From positions 1 to 48,892 of the forward strand of contig CALFNG010000398.1 in assembly GCA_937902985.1 (NCBI GenBank): a DNA stretch of 48,892 nucleotides, read 5' to 3'. Below are positions 32,672 to 45,200 of this stretch, one piece after another. This stretch comes from an uncultured Myxococcales bacterium (GTDB lineage Bacteria; Myxococcota_A; Polyangia; Polyangiales; Polyangiaceae). Positions within the stretch are counted from its first letter, which is position 1, and the number at the start of each line of letters is the position of its first letter. The notes beneath the pieces are model-generated. The model had not been told where the DNA came from. It made no database searches and saw only the letters and a list, made by a program, of their open reading frames with translations. A program made the position numbers and the translations under genes.

Positions 32672-34762
32672 TTAGGCCTTGACGCTCGGACCGGGCAGCG
32701 CCTTCAAGAGCTCGGACAAGGGTCGATCGAGTCGGGTACCGACCTCGCTGACGAGCCATTTCAGCTCCTCGGCGTACGTGGCCACCGTGTCCCGGTCGAA
32801 GATGTCGGTATTGTATCGCAGACTGCCGTAGAGGCCGTGCTCGCCGCCGACGAACGTGAGCGAAAGGTCGTACTTCGATGTCTCGACGTCCACGCTGCAA
32901 GGCTTGACCGCGAGGTCGGGGAACGAGACGTCGGGGGCAGGCTGGTTCTGGAAGACGATGGCGGCCTGAAAGTACGGGGTGACTCCTGGCGCGATCTCGG
33001 GCGCGAGCTGCTCGACCAGCCAGTCGAACGGCACGTCGGGGTGGACCAAAGCGTTGCTCACGACCTGGCTCACGCGCGTGAAGAACCGGGCGCACGTCGG
33101 ATCGTCGCGCAGGTCGAGCCGCAGGGGGACGAGATTGACGAAGGGCCCCACCAGGTTCCGCAGTTCGAGCACGCTCCGGTTGGCCACCAGCGAGCCGAGC
33201 ACGATCTCGGTCTGGCCGCTGTGGTGAAAGAGGAGTGCCGCGTACAGGCCGGCGAAGATCGACAGGAGCCGCGTCTCGTTGGCCGCGGCGGTGCGCTCGA
33301 CCGCCTCGACGGTCGACTGTGGAATCACGAACCAGTGCAGCCCGCCGGCGTGGCGTCGCTCGCGAGGGCGGGGGCGCGCTTCGCGCAGGACCAGGGTGGG
33401 CGGCGGCCGCTCCAGCTGGTTGCGCCAGTAGGCGACCTGCTCCTGGCAGACGGGGCTCTTCATCCATGCGCGCTGCCAGACGGCGAAATCCGCGTATTGC
33501 AGGGGCAAGGGCGAAAGGGACGGCTCGCCCCCCGCCGCGAAGGTCTCGTAGCTCCGCACGAGCTCGTCCGCCATCACGGCCGCCGACCAACCGTCGACGA
33601 CGGAGTGATGCGTCCGCAAGAGCAGCGCGTGATGCTCGGGCGCGTATTCGTAGAGCACGCCCTCGAAGAGGCGACCCGTCGCCAGGTCGAACGGGGCGCG
33701 TCCGTCGCGATCCAGGCGAACTTGCATGTCGCGCTCGCGGTCGGCGGCGGGGACCTCCGCCAGGTCGACACGCCGCAGGACCCGTTCGGGCTCCGCGTGA
33801 ATCACCTGGATGGGGCCGTCGGCGGACTCCGCGAACGTCGTACGCAGCACCTCGTGACGGCGCACCAGGAGGGCGATCGATCGCTCGAGCGCCGACGTGT
33901 TCAGGGGCCCGCGGGTCTGAAAGGCCAGCGGCACGTTGTTGACCGCGGTGCCGGGGTTCTTGCGCTCCCAGCGCCACACGTGCTCCTGGAGCACGCTGGC
34001 CGGAGGCGGCTGATGGTGCGTCTCCGGCGCCGGCCGGGGCAGTTGACCGTCGGACAGGAGTTCGTCGAGAGCGGCTTCGCACAGCTGGGTGAGGGTGCTC
34101 TCCCCGGTATAGCTGATGGTCTGCAGCTGCACCCCCAGCGTCGACTCGAGGTAGTCCTTGATTTGAAATGAACGTATCGAGTCTATACCGAGGGAGATGA
34201 GCGGACGCTCCGGGTCGACGGACTGCGGCTGCACGCTGAGCGTCCGGGCAATGTATTTTCGTAGAAGCTCCGTCAAGACGGTGAGACGTTCGCCAGCCGG
34301 AAGCTTCAGTAGATCGGCGCGAGTCGGCGTCGGCTCGCAATCCGCTACGCTCGCACCAGGGAGGAGCAGATTGACGTGCAACGGCTCGAGCTCCTCCCCC
34401 TCGAAGCGACGGCGCGCCTCTTCCCTGCGCGCCGCGGGGTCGGAGCCGAACGTCGCCGTCGGGACGAGGATCAGCCCGTAGCAGGGCGTGCGGAGCGTGT
34501 CGGCGAGCGAACGCCGGATGCTCCCGAAGAGCTCTTGCGCGTCTTCGTCCGCGACGTCCGGGGGCATCTCGAGAACGACGACGAGCTCGGTGGCCGTGTT
34601 CACCGGCGTACAGAAGGCGGCGCAGCCGCCGATCGCGTCGCCCCACCTGCGCCGCGCCACCTGGGCGACGGTCTGCTCGACCGTCTCGGCCGCGACGGCG
34701 GTACCTCCGAAAACCAGGTGATCGGCGGGCAGGACGGATGCTTCTTGATTTCGCGTCGACAT
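32672..34762 (-). CDS. FAAL C-subdomain remnant-ACP-condensation protein
   Basis: A 696-residue protein with three parts. Residues about 12-130 resemble only the small C-terminal lobe of a FAAL (Asp-His-Leu-Val-Phe-Gly-Gly, then Ala-Glu-Thr-Val-Glu-Gln), and the catalytic Lys motif is gone. Residues about 160-235 are a carrier domain (Ser195 in Leu-Gly-Ile-Asp-Ser). Residues about 250-690 are a condensation domain with intact His385-His-x-x-x-Asp-Gly391. This is the FAAL-ACP-C starter layout with the main ligase domain missing. A separate FAAL (most likely FAAL 1) must load the ACP, and the C domain would acylate the first amino acid of an NRPS starting with A-PCP. It lies 34 bases after the NRPS stop and 9 bases before the hydroxylase. 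Confidence 0.88.
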   Translation of the reverse strand: MSTRNQEASVLPADHLVFGGTAVAAETVEQTVAQVARRRWGDAIGGCAAFCTPVNTATELVVVLEMPPDVADEDAQELFGSIRRSLADTLRTPCYGLILVPTATFGSDPAARREEARRRFEGEELEPLHVNLLLPGASVADCEPTPTRADLLKLPAGERLTVLTELLRKYIARTLSVQPQSVDPERPLISLGIDSIRSFQIKDYLESTLGVQLQTISYTGESTLTQLCEAALDELLSDGQLPRPAPETHHQPPPASVLQEHVWRWERKNPGTAVNNVPLAFQTRGPLNTSALERSIALLVRRHEVLRTTFAESADGPIQVIHAEPERVLRRVDLAEVPAADRERDMQVRLDRDGRAPFDLATGRLFEGVLYEYAPEHHALLLRTHHSVVDGWSAAVMADELVRSYETFAAGGEPSLSPLPLQYADFAVWQRAWMKSPVCQEQVAYWRNQLERPPPTLVLREARPRPRERRHAGGLHWFVIPQSTVEAVERTAAANETRLLSIFAGLYAALLFHHSGQTEIVLGSLVANRSVLELRNLVGPFVNLVPLRLDLRDDPTCARFFTRVSQVVSNALVHPDVPFDWLVEQLAPEIAPGVTPYFQAAIVFQNQPAPDVSFPDLAVKPCSVDVETSKYDLSLTFVGGEHGLYGSLRYNTDIFDRDTVATYAEELKWLVSEVGTRLDRPLSELLKALPGPSVKA

Positions 34763-34796
34763 TTCGTCGCCTTTCTACGCAGTCTCGGAAGAACGG

Positions 34797-37700
34797 TTAT
34801 CGCGTTTCGATGAATTGATGAAGCAGATCCATGTACCGCAGCGCGACGCGCTCGATCGTGGCCCGCTCGAAGACCTCGCCGGCGTAGCGGAAGTTCACGT
34901 GCAGGCGACCGCCCAGCACCAGCACGGAGACGTAGAGCGGATAGCCGCACTTGCCCAGTGTCGAGGGCTTCCCCGCCGGCTCCCGCGCCAGGCGGAAGGC
35001 CGCCGGGCCGTCGGCCAGGGCTCCGAACTGTCCGAGGTACTCGAAGTGCACCGCGGGCTCCGGCAACGAGGCGAAACGCTCTCGCAGAGAGGGGTCCGGA
35101 GACAGGTATCGAAGGACGCCGAAGCCTATCCCGTTGTCCGGAACGCTCCGGATCGAGGCCTTCACGTCCTCGATCAAGTCGAGCGCGCTCGGCGCGTGCC
35201 CGATGTCGAGCAGCACCGGATAGAGGGTCGTCAACCAGCCGACGGTTCGATCCAGGGCCACGTGCTCCGACGCGCCTACCTCCTCGCGGCCGTGGCCTTC
35301 GACCTGCAGGAGTACGCGCTCGCTGCGCATCCACTCCCCGAGCGCGGCGGCGAGCGGCGCGAGCAAGATCTCGTGGTGATTGGCGTCGAGACGGCCCGGC
35401 GCGGAAAATAGGAGATTCGCCGTGAGTTCGTCCGAAAGGACGTGCGCGATGTGGCCCTCCTCTCCTCCCGCCGAGGAGGGCTGCCGGTCGCGGGGCAGGC
35501 GTCCAGCACTTTCCCAGTCGTGCCCCAGCCAGTACTCCGCTTCGCGCGCGAGGGCGTCGGAGCCGGAATAGCGGGTCAGGTGCTCCGCCCAGTGCAAGAA
35601 CGAAGTCGTCTTCTCGCCCAGATCGACAGTGAGGCCCGCCCGGCACTGGGTGTACGCGCGGACGAAGTCTTCGAGCAGGATGCGCCAGGACAGGCCGTCG
35701 ACGATCAGATGATGGATGACCCAGAGAAGCCGGCGACCCCCTCCAGCGACGCCCTCGACGACGATCATCCTCGCAAGCGGTCCCCGCTCCAGATCGAGGC
35801 TTGCATGAACGCGTTCGACGAGTTCCGCCAGCTCGGCGTCGGTGCCTGCGGCTAGACGCGCTCGCGAGAACACGATCGCGTCGGAGGAAAGTTCGTATCC
35901 CTGGTGCCAGCGCCCCTCCTCGGCGCGGAATCGCAGGCCGAAAGCGTCGTGCTGGGCCGAGACGGCCGCGGCGGCCGCGGCGAGGTGCGCGGCCTCCACA
36001 TCGTCCGGTACGTCGAGCATCACGGCCATGTTGAAGTTCGCCGGCTCCGGCACGCTTCGCTCGAAGAACCAGCGCTGCACCGGTGTCAGTGGCACGACGC
36101 CTCTCGCCGGTGCGGGCGCGCGTGCGGTTCGCACGAGCGTGGCCACTTCGGCAAGCCGGGCCGCCGTCCCCAGCTCGAGCACCTGCTTGGGCCGCAGAGC
36201 GATGCCCGCGCGCCTCGCGCGAGACGTGACCTGGATGCTGACGATCGAGTCGCCCCCGAGGGAGAGAAAGTGTTCGTGGCGACCGACCCGCTCGAGGTGC
36301 AACGCGTCGGCGAGGATGCCGGCTATCGTCTTCTCGACGTCGTTCGCCGGCGGGTCCCACGGCCGTCGCACGAACTCGTGGCGAGGAAGCGCGCGCTTGT
36401 CCACCTTGCCGCTTGCGGTCAGCGGCAGGGAGGCGAGCGCGACGATCGCGGCCGGTACCATGTACTCGGGCAGCCGTTCCCGTAGATGGGCCTCGAGCTC
36501 GAATTCGGCGAGCTCTCCGCTGCGGACGGAGTAGTACGCGACGAGCTGTCGAGTGCCGCCTTCGCCGACGACGACGACCGCGCAGTTCGCCACGCGCTCG
36601 TGATCCCCGATCGCCTTCTCGACTTCTCCGACTTCGATGCGATACCCGCGGATCTTCACCTGCTCGTCACGACGGCCAACGAAAGCCAGCCGCCCGTCCC
36701 TCAGCCACCGCCCGACGTCGCCGGTCCGATACAACCGCTCGCCGGACCGGTAGGGGTGGGGCACCACGTTCTCGGCCGTGAGCGCTGGACGGTCGCAGTA
36801 GCCCCTCATCAGGCCCGCGCCCCCGACGAAGATCTCCCCTTCGACTCCCTGGGGCACGAGCTGCAGGTGCCGGTCGAGGACGTATACGTCCATGCCGTCG
36901 ATGGGCTTGCCGATCGGCGGCAAGGTCGATTCACGTCCCTCACCCACGGCATCGCAGGTCGACACGACCGTCGCTTCCGTCGGACCGTAGTGGTTGACGA
37001 GCGCGTAGCCCCATCCCGGGTCGGGCCGGCGGCGAAGTCGATCGCCCCCGGTGAGGACCGCTCGCAGGCGCAGGGCTTCCGGCATGCCTAGACGGAGGAC
37101 CTCTTCGGCCAGCGGCGTGGGCATGAAGGTGACCGTGGCGCCGGCCGCCTCGAGGCTGCCGACGAGCGCAGACGCGTCGCCGCGCGTCACGTCGTCGACC
37201 ACGACGAGCCTCGCGCCGGATGCCAGGCAAGGCCACACCTCCCACACCGACGCGTCGAAGCCGGCGCCGGCCAGCTGCGTGACGACGTCGTTGGGTCCGA
37301 GGGAGTAGCGCCGGCGGTGCCAGGCAACGAGATTCGCCAGGCCCGCGTGTTCGATCTGCACGCCCTTCGGAAGACCGGTCGAACCGGACGTATAGATGAC
37401 GTAAGCCAGCGCGTGCGGCTCGCTCGGAGCCGAGCGGTTTGCGCCACTCCGGCCCTGCGCGAGCTCATCGATCGCCTGCAAGCTCCACCCCAGCTCGCCC
37501 CAATCTGGTCCCTGGGCCTCGTCGACGAGGACGCCGCACACCCGAGCGTCGGCGGCCATGGACCGGAGCCGCTGCGGCGGGTGCGCAGCGTCGAGCGCGA
37601 CGTACGCCCCCCGGGCCTTGAGCACCGCGAGCATCGCCACGACCCAGCGACTCGAGCGCTCGATGCATACGCCCACGCGCGACTCGGGCCCCACGCCCCG

Positions 37701-39212
37701 GTCGGCGAGCACGCGCGCCCAGCGATTCGCGCGCTCGTTCAGCTCTCGGTACGTCAGCGATTCGACGCCGTCGGCCACCGCCAACGCCGCCGGCGCACGT
37801 TCCGCCCAGTCCTCGATCTCCTCGTAGACGGCTCGATGGGCACCGGCGGGCATCCGGGGCCCCCTCGCCAGCTCGATGACGGACTCTTTTTCCATGACCG
37901 AGAGCAGCGGCAACCGGTCCACCGCCGTGTCCGGCGCGCCGACCGCGCCCTCGAACAACGCCACGAAGTGCTCCGAGAGCCGCGCCACCGTCGCCTCGTC
38001 GAAGAGATCGGTGTTGTACTCCCAGGCGATCCTCAGGCCGCGGTCCGTGCGTTCGACGAACAGGGTCAAGTCGTACTTTGCGCGGGTCGTCTTGCTACCG
38101 AGCTCGTCGACCTGCAGACCTCCGAGCGGCGGCCGCTCGCCTGGCGTGTTCTGCAGAACGAGCACGACCTGGAAAATCGGCGTGCGGCCCCGATCGCGGT
38201 TCACGCTCACCGCCTCGACCACCTTCTCGAACGGCACGTCCTGATGCGCGTAAGCACCGAGCGCGGTCTCTCGGACCCGGCGCAGCACTTCCCGGAAACT
38301 CGGCGATCCGGAGAGGTCGGTGCGCATGGCGAGGTTGTTCACGAAGAATCCGATCAGCCCCTCGAGCTCGGGCCGCGAGCGATTCGCGACCGGCGACCCC
38401 ACGACAATGTCGGTCTGGTTCGTATACCGGTGGAGCAGCGTCTGGAGCACCGCCAGCAGCGCCATGTAGAGAGTCGCTTGTTGCTCCGCGGCCAGGGCCT
38501 CCAGCCCAGCCGCCGCGACCTCGCCGAGCGCGAATGCGTGGAGACTGCCGGAATGAGACTGGACAGCAGGCCGCGGACGGTCCGACGGCAGCTCGAGGAC
38601 GGCCACGCCGGCCAGCTGACGGCGCCAGTACCCGAGCTGCTCTTCGAGGACCTCACCGTGTAGCCACTCCCGCTGCCATGCGGCGTAGTCCCCGTACTGA
38701 ATCGGCAGGTCGTCCAACTCGGCTTCTCGCCCCTGCCGGGCGGCCTCGTAGAGGGCGCCAAGCTCGCGAACCAGGACGCCCGTCGACCATCCGTCGGTCA
38801 CGATGTGGTGGATCACCATCACGAGGACGTGCTCGTCGTCCCCCAGCTCGAGGAGGCGCGCGCGCATCAATGGGCCGCGACCGACGTCGAATGCCCGGGT
38901 CGTTTCCGCGTCGATCGCCTCGACGACCCTGGCCGATCGCTCGTCTTCGGAGAGCTCCCGAAGCGATCGCTGGGCGAAGTCGAGCCGCGGCGCGTTGACC
39001 TGCTGGAACGGCTCGTCGCCGTCGAACACGACGGTGGTGCGAAGGACCTCGTGTCGGTTCACGACCAGGTACAGCGCCTCCTGGAAAGCCTCCGAATCGA
39101 GCGCGCCCCTCAGGCGGAGGACGGTCGACACGTTGTACGTGGGTTGCCCGGGATCGAGCTGCTCGAGGATCCACAGGCGCTGCTGCGCGAACGACAGGGG
39201 TAGCGCTCGGTC
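34797..39212 (-). other. NRPS module: C-A-PCP-E, predicted D-Leu
   Basis: The C domain is intact (His-His-Ile-Val-Thr-Asp-Gly). The A domain code reads D-A-W-F-L-G-H-V-V-K, one residue from the known Leu code D-A-W-F-L-G-N-V-V-K. The carrier has Gly-Gly-Asp-Ser. The epimerase (about 36100-34800) has His-His-Leu-Ile-Val-Asp-Gly, Val-Gly-Trp-Leu-Thr-Thr-Leu-Tyr-Pro-Val and Tyr-Leu-Gly-Gln, so it should be active and deliver D-Leu. Confidence 0.75.
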
Positions 39213-42200
39213 GCGACCGACCCGCTGGATGGGCGCAAGCGGCGCGGTGCCGCCGTCGCGGAGGAGTCGCACTTGTTCGGCGATCTGTGCCACCGTCGGC
39301 CCTTCGAAGATCGTCCGGAGGGGCATCTCGACGCCCAGCGCCAGCCGGATTCGCCCGAGCAGCTGGGTTGCCGATAGCGAGTGACCACCGAGGTCGAAGA
39401 AGCTCTGGTGCACGCCCACCCGTGGCAACGCCAGCACCTCGGACACGAGCTCGGACAACCGCAGCTCCAGCGGGTCGCGCGGCGGCTCCTCGGCGCTTCG
39501 TTCCTGCCGTTCGGGCGCCGGGAGACGCTGTCGATCCACCTTGCCGTGAGCGCTCATCGGCAAGTCCGGCAGGACCACCACCGTCCAGGGGATCATGTGG
39601 GCCGGCAGCTCGCGCGCGAGGCGCGCGAGGAGACTGGCCGTGTCGAGCGCGTCGTCTCCGGCCGCCGTCACATACCCGATGAGCTGTCGTTGGCCCCCGA
39701 CGTCCTGGACGCTCGCCGCCGCCCGAGCGACGCCCGACAGGCGCTCGAGCGCCGCCTCCACCTCGCCCACTTCGACGCGGTAGCCCCGCAGCTTCACCTG
39801 CCCGTCGCGACGTCCGAGATATTCTAGATTACCGTCCAGATGGTATCGACCGAAATCGCCTGTTCGGTAGATACGCTCTCCGCTGGCTCCATACGGATCG
39901 GGCGCGAAACGCTCGGCGGTAAGGTCGGCGCGCTCGATGTACCCCCGCGCGACCTGCACGCCGCCGACGTAGATCTCTCCTTTGACGCCTGGCGGCACGA
40001 CCTTCATGGCCGAGTCCATCACGTACATCTTCGTGTTGGCGATAGGCCGGCCGATGGGCACCGGCCCGGGCGTCTCGCGGCAGGTGAGCTTCACCTCGTG
40101 CACGCAGCACCCGACCACGGTCTCGGTCGGCCCGTATTCGTTGTAGACGCGCGAGCCCGACCAGCGCTCGAGCAAGGACTGGATCATCTCGTGGTGCAGA
40201 GCCTCTCCGCCCACGACGATGCTCCGGGCCGGGCCTTCCGTCCGGCGACCCAGCGGACCCACCGCGAGCATCTGCAGGTGCGCCGGCGTCAGCTTCAGAA
40301 CGCTCTTGCCACCTTCGCCCAGCGCCTCCTGCAATCCGTCCACCCCGTCGCCATCGGCCACGAGCTGCACGCACTCGCCTCGCACCAGCGGGCACAAGAG
40401 GCTCGTCCACGTCAGGTCGAACCCCAGCGAAGTATGCAGCGGCGCGCCGGTACGTGGTTCGACCTCGTACGCCTCGCTGGCCCACGTCACGTAGTTCGCC
40501 AGGCTCTTCTGGGCAATGAGTACGCCCTTCGGTCGGCCGGTGGAGCCCGAGGTGTACATGATGTACGCCGCCTGTTCGTCGTTCACCGGCTCCAGGCTCG
40601 GCCCCGCGTCCGGCGCCTCTGCGACGGCCTCGTCGATGTCGATCAGCAGCGCACCGTCCACGGGGAGCGCGGCCGCGCTCCCCGCGGTCGTCAACACCAG
40701 GGCGAGCCCCGCGTCCTGCATCATCCACCGCAGGCGCTCGGTGGGATAGTTCACGTCGAGTGGCACGCAGGCCCCGCCGGCTTTCCAGATTCCCAGCAGC
40801 CCGACCACCATCGAGGGCGTCCGTTGCGCGAGCAGCCCGACGCGCACTTCGGCCCCGACCCCCAGCTCACGAAGGCGTGACCCGAGACGACTGGCCTGGA
40901 GAGCGAGTTCCGCGTAGCTGAGAGTCTGCTCCTCCGATTTCACGGCCGGCGCGGTCGGCGTCTGGACCGCCTGCTCCTCGAACTGCTCGAGCACCGTTCG
41001 CAGAGCGGCCGCGCGCTGCGTCGCGTTCCAGCCGCGGGCGATATGCTCTTCCTGCTCCGCCGACAACAGCCGCAGGCTCGCGATCGACGCCTCGGGTGCC
41101 TGCACGATCTGCTCGAGGATCCGGACGTACTGTTCGACCATTTGCTCCGCGCGCACCGACTCGAAGAGTTCCGTGTTGTACTCGAGCGTCCCCCCGAGCA
41201 TCCGCCCGCTGGGCGTGAGGGAGAGCGTCAGTTCGTACTTGGCAATCCCCAGCGGGGCCTCGACGCTCGATACCCTGAGCCCTCCCGACTGCGCGACGGG
41301 CATCGGCGCGTTCTGCATGTCGAACATCACCTGGAACAGCGGCGGCCGCCTCATGTCGCGCGGCGGCCGAAGCTCCTTCACGAGCTTCTCGAAGGGCAGT
41401 TGCTGGTGCGCATACGCGCCGAGCGCCATCTCGCGCACGCGCCTCATCACCTCGACGAAAGTCGGATTGCCCGACAGGTCGCCGCGCATCGGAAGCGCGT
41501 TGACGAAGAGACCGACCAGCGGCTCGAACTCGGCACGCTCCCGGTTCGCCGCGGCGCTGCCGACGACCACGTCGGTGTCGCCGCTCCATCGGCCGAGAAG
41601 GACATAGAACGCGCCGAGCAACGTCATGTAGAGGGTTGTGCCGCGGGCGGCCGAGAGGCGCTCCAGCTCGTGTGTCAGCCCTTCGTTCACCACGAAGCCC
41701 AGACGTGCCCCCGCGTAGGTGGCGCGAGGCCCGCGCGGGCGATCGGGGAGCAGGTCCAGGAAGGCGGGCGCGCCCTCGAGTTGCCGCTTCCAGTGCGACA
41801 GGTTACGTTCCAGGGTCACCGCGTGCCGCGCGCTCCGCTGCCACGAGGCATAGTCGAGATACTGAATCGGCAGCGGGTCGAGCGTGCTCTCGCGTCCCGC
41901 CGCAAAGGCCTCGTAAAGAGTGGTCATTTCTTTGACGACGATGCCTAGCGACCAGGCGTCGGACACGATGTGGTGGAGTACGAGTACGAGGACGTGTTCG
42001 CCCGCCCCGACCCGCAAGAGTCCGATGCGATACAGAGGGCCCTCGGCGAGATCGAACCCGCGGGTCACCTCCGCCCTCACGCGCTCCGCCCAGTCCGCGT
42101 CGCAGGATTCAGCAACGAGCTCGGGGGCGACCCAGTCCATCACCTGCTGACGCGACTCTCCGCCCACCAGCCGAATACGCGTGCGAAGGACCTCGTGCCG

Positions 42201-45200
42201 CCGCACGACCTCTCCGAACGCGCGCCTCAGCGCGTCGACGTCGAGCGCTCCTTCGAGCCTGACCACCGTCGGCACGTTGTAGGTCGCGCGGCCCGGCTCC
42301 AGCTGCTCCAGCAGCCAGATCCTCTCCTGGCTGTATGTCAACGGCGCTCCTTCCCCGTGCGCCACTCCTTCGATCCGGTCCTCGGCGGCGACCGACGCCG
42401 AGAGCGCCTGTTCCACGTCACGCGCGAGCTCCCTGGCCGTCGCCCTCTCGAATACGGACCTGAGGTCGAGAGCAACGCCCAGATCGGCGGCCACCCGCGC
42501 GACAAGGCGCGTGGCCAGCAGCGAGTGGCCCCCCCGCTCGAAGAAGTTATCCTCCCTTCCGAGCTCCGTCCTATCGAGCAGGTCCTTCATGATGTCGAGA
42601 AGCGCACGCTCGACTCGGGTCTCGCCGGCCGCGATGGTTCCTCCGCGTTCGAGAGTCGTGGCCCCTTCGCCCAGACGGCTTCGATCCAGCTTGCCATTCG
42701 GCTTCGTGGGGAGCCGATCCACCCTCATCAGGGCCACGGGCACCATGTAGCCGGGCAGCCGGCGCCGCAGCCCTTCCCGCAGTCGCTCTCCATCCTCCGA
42801 ACCACCTGGCGCGGACCTCATCACCAGGTACGCCACGAGTTCCTTCTCCCCGTCCGCGCGCGCGCGGACGGCGGCCGCCGCCTGCTCCACGTCCGGCTGG
42901 TTCATCAGCGCCGACTCCACCTCGCCGAGCTCGATGCGATGACCGCGAAGCTTGATTTGCCCGTCCGCTCTGCCCACGTATTGGAGCGCGCCGTCCGCGC
43001 GGTAGCGAGCGCGGTCGCCCGTACGGTAAAGGCGCCGACCCGCGTGCCACGGGTCGGGCACGAAGCGCTCCGCGGTGTGGTCAGGGAGTCCCGTGTAGCC
43101 TCGCGCGACGCCGGCGCCACCCAGGCACAGCTCCCCGACGGACCCCAGCGGGACCGGGTCCAGTCGCTCGTCGAGCAGGTAGACGTATGTGTTGGCGATC
43201 GGCCGCCCGATCGGGATCGTCCGCTCTGCGGTCGTCACGGGGTGCACGCACGACCACACCGTCGTTTCGGTTGGGCCGTACATGTTCCACAGCTCCAGAC
43301 CGCCGTGCACGAGTTCGCGGGCGAGCCCCGCTTCGAGCGCCTCTCCTCCGCAGAGGGCGCGCAGCCCTGGTGTCAAGGCGCTAGCGCCGCAGAGCAAGCG
43401 GAAGGTCGTGGGCGTCCCCTGGAGCATCGTGGCTCTGCCCGATTCGAGCAGCGAGGCTAGCTCGCGCCCGTCAGCGGCCTGTTCGCGAGTCGCCAGGATC
43501 ACCCGAGCGCCGGTCGTCAGCGGAAGCCATAGCTCCAGGCCCGCGATGTCGAACGAGATCGTCGTCACCGACACGATGACGTCCTCAGGCGTCATGCCCG
43601 GCTCGCGTCTCATCGACTCATTGAAGTTGCGGAGCGCCCCGTGCTCCACCATCACGCCTTTCGGGCGCCCGGTCGTGCCGGAGGTGAAAAGCACGTACGC
43701 CAGACCATTGTCGCGCAGCTCGACCTCTGGACGCCCGGCCGGCATTTCTTGCAAACGTGCCCGGCAAGACTCCCAATCGATCGCCCTCACGCCGATGCCT
43801 CGCCAGCGCTCCGCTTCCTGCTTCGTGCCGCAGAACACGAGGCCGACGGCGGCGTCTTCTACCATCGCGCGGAGGCGTGCCTCGGGCAGCATCCCGTCCA
43901 GTGCGACGTACGCGGCGCCCGCCTTGCCGACCGCGAGGAGCGTCACGACGAGCTCGCACGACCGCTCGACCATGACGCCGACGCGATCCTCCGGTCCCAC
44001 GCCCTGCTCGAGCAGGATGCGTGCGACGCGGTTGCTCTGCTCACGCAGCTCCTCGTAGGTCATCGCCCCCTGCGGATCGCGCAGCGCCTCTCGCGCGGGC
44101 CACTTCTCCGCGATCCGGTCCACGGCGTCGACCACCAGCGGATCGGTGGGCGGCCTCTCGGTGGCGTTCCACTCGTCGAGCACGCGACGTCGCTCTTCCC
44201 CGCTCAGGAGCTGCACCTCCCGGATCGACCGGTCTGGACGGGCGCACACCTGCGACAGCACCTCGACGAACTGCTCGCTCCAGCGCCTGGCGGTCGACTC
44301 GTCGAAGAGGTCCGCGTCGTATTCGAGCCCCCCCACGTACCCATCGCCGGATTGCTGCATGTGCAACGTCAGTTCGAACTTCGCCGTCCGGCGCTCCAGC
44401 CCGACCTGGCTCACCTCGAGCCCCGGCAACCGGAGGTTCGTCGCGCCCTCGCGCTGTTCGGTGAACATCACCTGAAAGATCGGCGATCGCCCGAGCTCCC
44501 GCGGAGGCGCCAGCTCCTCGACCACCCTCTCGAACGGGACCTCCTCGTGGCTGAACGCACCGAGGCAGACTTCACGCACGCGTCCCAGCAGATCGAAGAA
44601 GCTCGGATCTCCGCGCAGATCGAGTTTCAGGGCCAGCGTGTTCGTCACCAGCCCCACGAGCCCCTCGAGTTCGACACGGTTCCGGTTCGAGAGCGGCGTC
44701 CCGACGACCACTTGCGCACACGAGGCGTTCGCCGCCAGGCAGACCGACCACGCGCCGAGCATCGTCATGAACGGCGTTGCCCCGCACGACCGCGAGAGCT
44801 CACGCACCCGATCGCTCAGTGCCGCGTCGAGGGGCACGAGAACCTGACCACCGCGGTACGTCGGGACGGTACCCCGCGGATGGTCGGTCGGCAGCTCTAG
44901 GAACCACGGGGCGCCCGACATCGCGCCTCGCCAGTAGGAGAGCTCGGCCTCCAGCCGACCACTCGGCGTCGACTGCTGCCAGTGCGCGTAGTCGCGGTAT
45001 TGGAGCGCCACATCACCGAGGGGCGACTCGGCGCCGGCTCGGTACGCGCCGTACAGCGTGGACAGCTCGTCGGAGAGGATCTCGATCGACCGGGCGTCGC
45101 ACACGATGTGGTGCATCGCGACGACGAGCACGTGGTCGCGCGCGCCTCTGCCGATGAGCGTCGCGCGGAACAGCGGTCCCCGCGCGAGGTCGAATGGCTC

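Noticed and set aside
32183-34171. A 662-codon plus-strand frame opposite the ACP-C protein
   Set aside because: Antisense shadow without domains; the minus strand has an intact condensation domain.
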